Shown here: one piece after another, positions 1-5,776 of the stretch
How positions within the stretch are numbered: position 1 is the first letter of the stretch
How the letters are laid out: each line of letters opens with the position of its first letter
Origin: an uncultured Collinsella sp.
GTDB taxonomy: Bacteria > Actinomycetota > Coriobacteriia > Coriobacteriales > Coriobacteriaceae
Reading direction: 5' to 3'
NCBI GenBank assembly: GCA_900553705.1
Contig: USEK01000071.1
Span: 1-7,393, forward strand
DNA: 7,393 nt
Program-made: the position numbers and the translations under genes
Notes under the pieces: model-generated
What the model was told of the DNA's origin: nothing
The model's database searches: none
Seen by the model: the letters and a program-made list of their open reading frames with translations, nothing else

Positions 1-626
1 TCATTGAGGTAGCTATAGAAGCTGTACTTGGAGATGCCAAAGAACTCGCAGGCGCGCTCGCTCGACTTGGAAATGAGGAAGGCGCCGCGACGGTCGAGGT
101 AGCCAATGGCACGAATGCGCTCGTCTTTGGTCATGAGTGCCGCGGGCTTGCCCACAAACTGCTCGCACTCGTGCAGCAGGTCCTCGAGCAGGTCGCCGAT
201 GTTCTTGGTAATGGGCTCGGGCTCGGTATAGCCCGTGCCGCCGGTGCCGGTAAAAGCGTCGAGCGAGCGCTCAAAAGCCTTCATGAGCGTAATGTCAAAG
301 TTGATGCCCAAAATGCCGACGGGTTTGCCCTCATCGTTGCGGATAAAGATCGTCGACGATTTGAGCAGCTTACCGTCGGTGGTTTTAGTGAGGTACGGCT
401 CACGGTCGTGTACATCGGTGGCGCCCTCGTGCATGGACTCAAACACGATATGGCTGGGGCCGTCACCCAGTTTGCGCCCGCTGACGTGGCCGTTTTCGAT
501 CACTACGATGGAATGGTCCACGTCCTCGGTCTCCAGATCGTGGACGACGACTTCGCAGTTGGGGCCAAATTGGAGCGCCAGACCGTGTGCGAGGCGCTTG
601 TAAAACTCAATCTGTGCGGGGGTCAT
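1..626 (-). CDS. DauR/YheO-type PAS-HTH transcriptional regulator (3' end outside window)
   Basis: Cytoplasmic DNA-binding regulator. The 208 visible codons begin MTPAQIEFYK and run off the left edge. Residues about 7-118 form the YheO-like PAS domain, with the family-typical stretches GRKLGDGPS (50-58), KSSTIFIRND (89-98) and GILGINFDIT (104-113). A linker rich in G, T, E and P (about 125-141) leads to a C-terminal helix-turn-helix (about 165-208) containing TKDERIRAIGYLDRRGAFLI and FFGISKYSFYSYLN. Members of this family are usually a little over 200 residues, so only a few codons should be missing. The start is supported by AGGAAGG five bases upstream (plus-strand 632-638). The gene is divergent from dpaL, so it probably controls the catabolic genes and perhaps itself. 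The family includes DauR, the repressor of D-arginine catabolism in Pseudomonas. Ligand and sign of control are unknown here. Family call is confident; the target is inferred from position. Confidence 0.9.
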   Translation of the reverse strand, partial: MTPAQIEFYKRLAHGLALQFGPNCEVVVHDLETEDVDHSIVVIENGHVSGRKLGDGPSHIVFESMHEGATDVHDREPYLTKTTDGKLLKSSTIFIRNDEGKPVGILGINFDITLMKAFERSLDAFTGTGGTGYTEPEPITKNIGDLLEDLLHECEQFVGKPAALMTKDERIRAIGYLDRRGAFLISKSSERACEFFGISKYSFYSYLN

Positions 627-903
627 GGGTACCTTCCTAAAAATTAGTTTGGGCTCACTGTGCCATAAACCACACATGACCGCAAACAAATCCATCAACA
701 AGGCAATTCATGACCGTTCGGCGGCGAAAAAGTACCGATTACGGCAACAAACAATTCGTTAGATATACCAATCAAAAAGTGTGATAGAACATTACTAACA
801 AACTTTTTGTTTGGCATCCACATAAAAGTTCAGTCGTGTGAATGGGATCGGGCTGAAACGCGTATGCGGGGGCCGGCAAGAGAGGACTTAAGGAGTTCAC
901 CGT
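627..903. promoter_or_regulatory. AT-rich divergent regulatory region between the PAS regulator and dpaL
   Basis: This 277-bp gap is much richer in A and T than the flanking genes and must hold the start signals of both divergent transcripts. It carries the heptamer CAAACAA at 683-689 and 748-754 and its complement TTGTTTG at 807-813. It also has a TGTG-N8-CACA dyad (659-674), an inverted pair CAAAAAGT/ACTTTTTG (773-780 and 802-809), and a compact AACAAA-CTT-TTTGTT palindrome (797-811). These are candidate operator elements. I could not pick out a convincing -35/-10 pair for either direction. No gene-sized reading frame with a ribosome-binding site is visible. Confidence 0.6.
890..895 (+). 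promoter_or_regulatory. Ribosome-binding site of dpaL
   Basis: AAGGAG lies eight bases before the ATG at 904. This is good Shine-Dalgarno spacing and fixes the dpaL start. Confidence 0.85.
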
Positions 904-2118
904 ATGGCCGATAAGATCCAGTGGGCGGGCAACACGATGCCCAAGAGCGATGACAAGCACTTGGGAATCATGAGCCTCGACCACGTGAAGAAGGCCCGCG
1001 CCTTCCACCAGTCGTTCCCTCAATATACCGTCACCCCGCTTGCCCGCCTGGACGGTCAGGCTGCGCGCTTGGGTCTGTCCAACCTGTGCGTTAAGGACGA
1101 GAGCTATCGCTTTGGCCTCAACGCCTTTAAGGTTCTGGGCGGATCGTTTGCCATGGCCAACTACATTGCCGACGAGACCGGCAAGGACGTTGCCGACTGC
1201 ACCTTCGATTACCTGACCTCCGATCAGCTTGCCAAGGACTTTGGCCAGGCTACCTTCTTTACCGCCACCGACGGCAACCATGGCCGCGGCGTGGCATGGG
1301 CTGCCAACAAGCTGGGCCAGAAGGCCGTCGTGCACATGCCCAAGGGTTCCACCAAGCCCCGCTTCGATAACATCGCCGCCGAGGGCGCCACGGTGACCAT
1401 CGAAGAGGTCAACTACGACGAGTGCGTGCGCATGGCCGCCGCCGAGGCCGACGCCTGCGAGCGCGGCGTCATCGTTCAGGACACCGCCTGGGAGGGCTAC
1501 GAGAAGATCCCGTCCTGGATCATGGAGGGTTACGGCACCATGGCCTCCGAGGCTGCCGAGCAGCTGCGTGAGATGGCCATCAACCGCCCGACGCACGTGT
1601 TTGTCCAGGCTGGCGTGGGCTCGCTGGCTGGCGCCGTGGTGGGCTACTTCACCAACCTGTATCCCGATAACCCGCCCACCTTCGTCGTGGTCGAGTGCGC
1701 GCCTGCCGCCTGTCTGTACAAGGGCGCTGCCGCCGGCGACGGCGATCCGCGCATCGTGGACGGTGACATGCCCTCCATCATGGCCGGTCTGTGCTGCGGC
1801 GAGCCCAACATTCTGGGCTGGGATATCCTGCGCAACCACACCACCGCCTTCGTGTCCTGCCCCGACTGGGTCACCGCTCGCGGCATGCGCACCCTGGGCG
1901 CTCCCGAGAAGGGCGACCCGCGCGTCATCTCCGGCGAGTCCGGTGCTGTGACCACCGGCCTGGTCGAGACCCTCATGCTCGATCCCGAGTACGCCGAGCT
2001 CAAGGAACTCATCGGCCTGGACAAGACGAGCTCTGTGCTCTGCTTCTCCACCGAGGGCGATACGGATCCCGACCAGTATCGCCGTATTGTTTGGGAAGGC
2101 GAATATCCCACTTGCTAA
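904..2118 (+). CDS. dpaL: 2,3-diaminopropionate ammonia-lyase (PLP enzyme)
   Basis: Cytoplasmic PLP-dependent enzyme (YgeX family) that converts 2,3-diaminopropionate to pyruvate and two ammonia. It has 404 residues, the usual family length. The PLP lysine is K76 in FGLNAFKVLGG. ATDGNHGRGVAW (121-132) is the diagnostic substrate/cofactor loop of this family, and D123 in it should correspond to the catalytic aspartate near position 120 of the E. coli enzyme. QDTAWEGYEKIP (192-203) carries a second conserved aspartate, D193. The phosphate-binding glycine loop is QAGVGS (235-240), and SGESGA (about 342-347) is the late PLP-ring motif of this fold. It is the first gene of the plus-strand set and is followed 74 bp later by ygeY. 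It differs from threonine dehydratase by the TDGNHGRG loop. The role in purine or ureide breakdown is inferred from neighbours. Confidence 0.96.
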   Translation: MADKIQWAGNTMPKSDDKHLGIMSLDHVKKARAFHQSFPQYTVTPLARLDGQAARLGLSNLCVKDESYRFGLNAFKVLGGSFAMANYIADETGKDVADCTFDYLTSDQLAKDFGQATFFTATDGNHGRGVAWAANKLGQKAVVHMPKGSTKPRFDNIAAEGATVTIEEVNYDECVRMAAAEADACERGVIVQDTAWEGYEKIPSWIMEGYGTMASEAAEQLREMAINRPTHVFVQAGVGSLAGAVVGYFTNLYPDNPPTFVVVECAPAACLYKGAAAGDGDPRIVDGDMPSIMAGLCCGEPNILGWDILRNHTTAFVSCPDWVTARGMRTLGAPEKGDPRVISGESGAVTTGLVETLMLDPEYAELKELIGLDKTSSVLCFSTEGDTDPDQYRRIVWEGEYPTC

Positions 2119-2125
2119 TCGTTAG

Positions 2126-2152
2126 GGCGGAGTAAATAGGTATCGCTCCGCC
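2126..2152 (+). repeat. Stem-loop between dpaL and ygeY without T-tract
   Basis: Perfect 7-bp arms GGCGGAG (2126-2132) and CTCCGCC (2146-2152) enclose a 13-base loop. No run of T follows, so it is not a standard intrinsic terminator. It could protect the 3' end of a processed dpaL message or attenuate read-through. The structure is visible in the sequence; its function is unknown. Confidence 0.5.
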
Positions 2153-2192
2153 ACCTCACAGGTAGATTTCTTCGTTTGAAAGGTTATGAACA

Positions 2193-3599
2193 ATGGCTAA
2201 AGAACTCGATTTCGACGCTATCAAGGCTGCTGCTGAGTCTCATCGTGCTGATATGACTCGCTTCCTGCGCGCCATGATCTCCCACCCCTCTGAGTCCTGC
2301 GAGGAGGGTGAGGTTGTTGCCTGCATCAAGGCCGAGATGGAGAGCCTTGGCTATGACGAGGTCAAGGTCGACGGCCTGGGCAACGTCATGGGCTTTATGG
2401 GCGAGGGCGACAAGATCATCGCCATCGACTCCCACATCGACACCGTCGGCATCGGCAACATCGAGAACTGGGATGCCGATCCCTATGAGGGCTACGAGAC
2501 CGACGAGATCATCTACGGCCGCGGCGGCTCTGACCAGGAGGGCGGCATGGCTGCGGCGGCCTATGGCACGAAGATCATGAAGGACCTCAGCCTCATTCCC
2601 GAGGGCTACAAGATCATGGTCGTCGGCTCCGTGCAGGAGGAGGACTGCGACGGCATGTGCTGGCAGTACATCGTCAACAAGTACTTCCCCGCCAACGGCA
2701 TCAAAAAGGAGCAGGTGGAATTCGTTATCTCCACCGAGCCCACCGACGGCGGCATCTACCGCGGTCACCGCGGCCGCATGGAGATTCGCGTCGACGTTCA
2801 CGGCACCTCCTGCCACGGCTCCGCTCCCGACCGCGGCGATAACGCCATTTACAAGATGGCCGACATCATCGCCGACGTCCGCGCCCTCAACAACAACGGC
2901 TGCGACGAGTCGACCGACATCAAGGGTCTCGTCAAGATGCTCGACCCCAAGTACAACCCCGAGCACTTCGAGGACGCCCGCTTCCTGGGCCGCGGCACCT
3001 GCACCGTCAGCCAGATCTTCTACACCAGCCCCAGCCGTTGCGCCGTGGCTGATTCCTGCGCCATCTCCATCGACCGTCGCATGACCGCCGGTGAGACCTG
3101 GGAGTCCTGCCTGGACGAGATCCGCAACCTGCCGGCCGCCAAGAAGTACGGCGACGACGTGAAGGTCTCCATGTACATGTACGACCGTCCGTCCTGGACC
3201 GGCGAGGTCTACGAGACCGAGGCTTACTTCCCCACGTGGATCAACAAGGAGACCGCTCCGCACGTCAAGGCCCTCGTCGACGCCCACAAGGCCATGTTCG
3301 GTGACGAGCGCATCGGCTGCGAGCCCAGCATGGACAAGCGCACTGGTCGTCCACTGTGCGACAAGTGGACCTTCTCCACGAACTGTGTTTCCATCCAGGG
3401 CCGCTATGGCATCCCCTGCGTGGGCTTTGGCCCGGGTGCCGAGTCTCAGGCTCACGCTCCCAACGAGGTCACCTACAAGGACGACCTGGTCACCGCTGCC
3501 GCCATGTACGTGGCTGCCCTGAACCTCTACGATCCGAGCCAGGCCGATGGCGACGCCACCGTGTTCCGCGCCGGTCTGACCAACAACAAGATCGATTAG
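2193..3599 (+). CDS. ygeY: YgeY family M20 metallopeptidase-like amidohydrolase
   Basis: Cytoplasmic di-metal hydrolase of the M20 (ArgE/DapE/carboxypeptidase G2) superfamily, 468 residues. Visible metal and catalytic residues are H81 and D83 in IAIDSHIDTVG, bridging D114 in GRGGSDQEGG, catalytic and metal glutamates E149/E150 in SVQEED, E182 in STEPTD, and H421 in SQAHAPNE. The dimerisation/lid insert follows GHRGRMEIRVDVHGTSCHGS (191-210). The start is set by GAAAGG nine bases before the ATG; a nearer ATG at 2186 is out of frame. The YgeY subfamily occurs with dpaL and ygeW in selenium/molybdenum hydroxylase clusters. I infer that it hydrolyses an N-acyl or N-carbamoyl bond of a diaminopropionate derivative. 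The exact substrate cannot be read from the sequence, and old labels such as peptidase or acetylornithine deacetylase would over-specify it. Confidence 0.93.
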   Translation: MAKELDFDAIKAAAESHRADMTRFLRAMISHPSESCEEGEVVACIKAEMESLGYDEVKVDGLGNVMGFMGEGDKIIAIDSHIDTVGIGNIENWDADPYEGYETDEIIYGRGGSDQEGGMAAAAYGTKIMKDLSLIPEGYKIMVVGSVQEEDCDGMCWQYIVNKYFPANGIKKEQVEFVISTEPTDGGIYRGHRGRMEIRVDVHGTSCHGSAPDRGDNAIYKMADIIADVRALNNNGCDESTDIKGLVKMLDPKYNPEHFEDARFLGRGTCTVSQIFYTSPSRCAVADSCAISIDRRMTAGETWESCLDEIRNLPAAKKYGDDVKVSMYMYDRPSWTGEVYETEAYFPTWINKETAPHVKALVDAHKAMFGDERIGCEPSMDKRTGRPLCDKWTFSTNCVSIQGRYGIPCVGFGPGAESQAHAPNEVTYKDDLVTAAAMYVAALNLYDPSQADGDATVFRAGLTNNKID

Positions 3600-3787
3600 T
3601 CCCATTCCTCGATTTTGTTGAGCCGGGGGCCGCTCGTGTCCCCGGCATCCCCTGTTGACTCGGGGCCCGCGGTCGTTATCTCCCATGCTTCCTCAACGGT
3701 GGCGGGTCCTCGTCATAGTGCTCTGCATGTTCTAGCCACACGCGCATGCCGGAGCACGTCTACTCATTGCGATCGTTTCACCTTTAG
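3600..3787 (+). promoter_or_regulatory. Structured 188-bp leader before ygeW
   Basis: This gap holds no convincing gene. It contains a GC-rich stem-loop, GCCGGGG (3622-3628) with CCCCGGC (3640-3646) around an 11-base loop and no T-tract. A two-part stem follows: TGCTC and GCATG (3719-3729) pair with CATGC and GAGCA (3745-3756). A weak promoter-like pair, TTGACT (3655-3660) and TATCTC (3677-3682) at 16-bp spacing, lies between them. The gap is much longer than the other same-strand gaps, so ygeW may have its own promoter or a regulated leader. I did not recognise a known riboswitch class. Confidence 0.35.
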
Positions 3788-3793
3788 AAAGGA
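3788..3793 (+). promoter_or_regulatory. Ribosome-binding site that decides the ygeW start
   Basis: AAAGGA lies seven bases before the ATG at 3801. The reading frame stays open upstream to 3615, but the codons there are unlike coding DNA and no ribosome-binding site or family similarity is visible, so 3801 is the start. Confidence 0.8.
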
Positions 3794-3800
3794 CATTTAC

Positions 3801-5003
3801 ATGGACGTCAAGTTTACCGAGCTCGTCGAGCAGCTGAACGGCCTCGATTTTAAGGGTATGTACGGCAGCGACTTCCTGCACACCTGGGACAAGACCACCG
3901 ATGAGCTCAAGGCGCTCTACATCGTCGCCGACGCCCTGCGCGAGCTGCGCGAGAACAACGTTTCGTCCAAGATCTTCGACTCGGGCCTGGCCGTCTCCCT
4001 GTTCCGTGACAACTCCACCCGTACGCGCTTCTCCTTCTCTAAGGCCGCCAACCTGCTCGGCCTTGAGCTGCAGGACCTGGACGAGAAGAAGTCCCAGATC
4101 GCTCACGGCGAGACCGTCCGCGAGACCGCTACCATGATCTCCTTCATGGCCGACGTCATCGGCATCCGCGATGACATGTACATCGGCAAGGGCGACGCCT
4201 ACATGGCCGAGGTCTCCGAGTCTGTCCAGCAGGCTTACGAGGACGGCGTTCTGGATCACCGTCCCACGCTCATCTCCCTGCAGTCCGACTCCGATCACCC
4301 CACGCAGTCCTCTGCCGACATGCTCTACCTCATCAACGAGTTTGGCGGCCTCGAGAACCTCAAGGGCAAGAAGGTTGCCGTCACCTGGGCTTATTCGCCC
4401 TCTTACGGCAAGCCGCTGTCCTGCCCGCAGTCGCTGATCAGCCTGCTGCCCCGCTTTGGCATGGACGTCGCCCTGGCCCACCCCGAGGGCTACGACCTCA
4501 TGCCTGAGGTCGTCGAGCGCGCCAAGGGTTATGCCGCCGAGTCCGGCACCACCTTTAAGCAGGTCAACACTATGGCCGAGGCCTTCGAGGGCGCCGACAT
4601 CGTGATCCCCAAGAGCTGGGCTCCGTTTGCCGCCATGGAGAAGCGCACCAACCTGTACGCCGAGGGCGACGACGCCGGCATCGCCGCGCTCGAGAAGGAG
4701 CTGCTCGCCCAGAACGCCACCCATCAGGACTGGTGCTCCACGACCGAGCTCATGAAGAAGACTGCCAACGGCCAGGACACCATCTTTATGCACCCGCTGC
4801 CCGCCGACATCTCCGGTGTCTCCTGCGAGCACGGCGAGGTTAACGCCGACGTCTTCGACATGCACCGCGTGGGCATGTACAAGGAGGCCAGCTACAAGCC
4901 GTACGCCATCGCAGCCATGATGTTCCTGCAGAAGGTTGCCGATCCCGCCGCTACCCTCAAGGCCCTCGACGAGCGCAACACCGCCCGTTGGCTCCAGGCC
5001 TAA
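3801..5003 (+). CDS. ygeW: YgeW family knotted carbamoyltransferase
   Basis: Cytoplasmic member of the aspartate/ornithine carbamoyltransferase superfamily, 400 residues (ordinary aspartate and ornithine transcarbamylases are about 310-340). The carbamoyl-phosphate loop is DNSTRTRFSF (70-79), the superfamily STRTR signature. HPTQ (166-169) is the second phosphate-site motif, and MHPLPADISG (330-339) matches the HxLP element of the catalytic site. The C-terminal helix SYKPYAIAAMMFLQKVA (364-380) is the usual closing segment. The length and motif details fit the YgeW group, whose E. coli member was found not to use ornithine or aspartate. In a catabolic setting the reaction would run backwards, phosphorolysing a ureido compound to carbamoyl phosphate that a carbamate kinase could use to make ATP. 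That kinase is not in the window, so this is inference. An intrinsic terminator follows 24 bases after the stop. Confidence 0.94.
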   Translation: MDVKFTELVEQLNGLDFKGMYGSDFLHTWDKTTDELKALYIVADALRELRENNVSSKIFDSGLAVSLFRDNSTRTRFSFSKAANLLGLELQDLDEKKSQIAHGETVRETATMISFMADVIGIRDDMYIGKGDAYMAEVSESVQQAYEDGVLDHRPTLISLQSDSDHPTQSSADMLYLINEFGGLENLKGKKVAVTWAYSPSYGKPLSCPQSLISLLPRFGMDVALAHPEGYDLMPEVVERAKGYAAESGTTFKQVNTMAEAFEGADIVIPKSWAPFAAMEKRTNLYAEGDDAGIAALEKELLAQNATHQDWCSTTELMKKTANGQDTIFMHPLPADISGVSCEHGEVNADVFDMHRVGMYKEASYKPYAIAAMMFLQKVADPAATLKALDERNTARWLQA

Positions 5004-5026
5004 AGCCGGGTTGAGGTAAGCCATGT

Positions 5027-5065
5027 AAAGGGGGCGCTCTGCCAACCGGCGGGGTGCCCCTTTTT
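5027..5065 (+). terminator. Rho-independent terminator after ygeW
   Basis: AAAGGGG (5027-5033) pairs with CCCCTTT (5057-5063). After one bulged G the stem continues CGCTCT with GGGGTG (using G-T wobbles), then GCC with GGC around an AACC loop (5044-5047). The run TTTTT (5061-5065) completes a classic terminator. It separates dpaL-ygeY-ygeW from mocA-ygeZ. Confidence 0.8.
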
Positions 5066-5069
5066 GCAT

Positions 5070-5111
5070 CGCGGGCGTGCGGGATAAGCGCTTTCGATGT
5101 AGATGCCCGCG
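5070..5111 (+). repeat. Stem-loop in the mocA leader
   Basis: CGCGGGCGT (5070-5078) pairs with ATGCCCGCG (5103-5111), nine base pairs including one G-T, around a 24-base loop. It starts five bases after the T-tract of the ygeW terminator and ends 27 bases before the mocA ribosome-binding site. It has no T-tract. It may be a leader structure if transcription reads through the terminator. Function unknown. Confidence 0.35.
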
Positions 5112-5125
5112 GCGCGAGTTATGGG

Positions 5126-5131
5126 TACGAT
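5126..5131 (+). promoter_or_regulatory. Possible -10 element for mocA-ygeZ
   Basis: TACGAT fits a -10 hexamer (TAnnnT) and sits just before the GGGGAGG ribosome-binding site, which would leave a very short 5' leader. No good -35 hexamer lies 16-18 bp upstream, so the call is tentative. A promoter in this gap is expected because of the terminator before it. Confidence 0.25.
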
Positions 5132-5137
5132 GGTTTC

Positions 5138-5145
5138 AGGGGAGG
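5138..5145 (+). promoter_or_regulatory. Ribosome-binding site that decides the mocA start
   Basis: AGGGGAGG ends seven bases before the ATG at 5153. The frame is open back to an ATG at 5054, but that ATG lies inside the terminator stem. The family's N-terminal nucleotide-binding strand begins right at 5153 (MKLGCVIMASGEG). Confidence 0.85.
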
Positions 5146-5152
5146 TATCACC

Positions 5153-5767
5153 ATGAAACTTGGATGCGTCATTATGGCTTCGGGCGAGGGCAAGCGGTTT
5201 GGCTCTAACAAGATGCTTGCCGATATCTATGGCGAGCCGCTGATTGCCCGGACCATCGATTCGGTTCCCCGGGGCTTTGACGTCGTGGTTTCGACGCGTT
5301 GGCCCGAGGTCGCCCAGATTTGCGAGGACAAGCATTGCCCGTGCGTGCTGCACGATGGCGAGCTGCGCAGCGAAAGCGTCCGTGCGGGCCTTTCGTGGGG
5401 AGTCGAACGCAACTGGAAAGGTTGCCTCTTTTTGCCGGGCGACCAGCCGCTCGTGAGTTCGGGTTCTTTTGAGGCTATGGTTCGTGCGTTTGACGAGTGT
5501 GGCCGCAAACATCCGGTGCGTCTTGCGTGCAACGGTGAGCCTTCGAGCCCGGTGCTCTTTCCGGCGGAACTGTTCGATGCACTTATGTGTCTTGAGGGCA
5601 AGGACGGCGGCGGTTCGATCCTCAAGGACCGTACCGACGTGGTGCTGGTCGAGGCGCGTGCCTACGAGCTGTGGGACGTCGATACCGCCAAGGGACAGCA
5701 ACGCATAACGGAGCATATCGCCGCCTGCTCGTATTTTGATCGCGTGGCCAACTGCATCAATCAATAA
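5153..5767 (+). CDS. mocA: MocA/YgfJ-like molybdenum cofactor cytidylyltransferase (MobA-like NTP transferase)
   Basis: Cytoplasmic nucleotidyltransferase of the MobA-like fold, 204 residues, close to the usual 190-200. The N-terminal signature MASGEGKRFGSNKML (8-22) is the nucleotide-binding loop with lysine K20. FLPGDQPLVS (93-102) carries the metal-binding aspartate D97 in the G-D-Q/M-P motif. GEPSSPVLFP (128-137) and GKDGGGSILK (149-158) match the later substrate-site segments of MocA/YgfJ proteins. The family's known member, E. coli MocA, transfers CMP from CTP to molybdopterin to form the dinucleotide cofactor used by xanthine dehydrogenase-type hydroxylases. It is followed by ygeZ after only nine bases, so the two are co-transcribed. 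No molybdenum enzyme is encoded in the window. A different NTP or cofactor substrate cannot be excluded from sequence alone. Its codon use is less biased than in dpaL, ygeY and ygeW. Confidence 0.87.
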   Translation: MKLGCVIMASGEGKRFGSNKMLADIYGEPLIARTIDSVPRGFDVVVSTRWPEVAQICEDKHCPCVLHDGELRSESVRAGLSWGVERNWKGCLFLPGDQPLVSSGSFEAMVRAFDECGRKHPVRLACNGEPSSPVLFPAELFDALMCLEGKDGGGSILKDRTDVVLVEARAYELWDVDTAKGQQRITEHIAACSYFDRVANCINQ

Positions 5768-5771
5768 GGAG
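5766..5771 (+). promoter_or_regulatory. Ribosome-binding site of ygeZ overlapping the mocA stop
   Basis: AAGGAG begins within the mocA stop codon (TAA, 5765-5767) and lies five bases before the ATG at 5777. The overlap implies translational coupling of the two genes. Confidence 0.85.
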
Positions 5772-5776
5772 CAATT

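Noticed and set aside
171..647. Plus-strand open frame inside the regulator
   Set aside because: It overlaps the minus-strand PAS domain, which shows clear family motifs and a good ribosome-binding site.
772..1839. Long open frame on the minus strand opposite dpaL
   Set aside because: It is the antisense of a strongly motif-supported gene. Its composition is rich in G, V, H, A and L as expected from reversed high-GC codons, and it has no recognisable domain.
2184..3686. 500-codon open frame on the minus strand opposite ygeY
   Set aside because: Long antisense frames arise from the strong codon bias of ygeY. The product is low-complexity Val/Asp/Gly/Ala-rich, and the plus strand carries the complete M20 motif set.
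3615..3800. Possible 62-residue N-terminal extension of YgeW
   Set aside because: The codons are unlike the gene and the stretch includes a GC-rich stem-loop. AAAGGA with ideal spacing supports the ATG at 3801, where family similarity begins.
3801..5003. Calling this gene ornithine or aspartate carbamoyltransferase
   Set aside because: It is longer (400 residues), has HPLP rather than the ornithine-type HCLP, and sits with YgeX/YgeY homologues. The YgeW group is the better fit.
3732..5069. 445-codon open frame on the minus strand opposite ygeW
   Set aside because: Antisense shadow of ygeW with biased composition. It also starts beyond the ygeW terminator with no ribosome-binding site.
5054..5152. 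Possible 33-residue N-terminal extension of MocA
   Set aside because: The upstream ATG lies within the terminator stem. The nucleotide-binding signature begins at the ATG at 5153, which has a strong ribosome-binding site.
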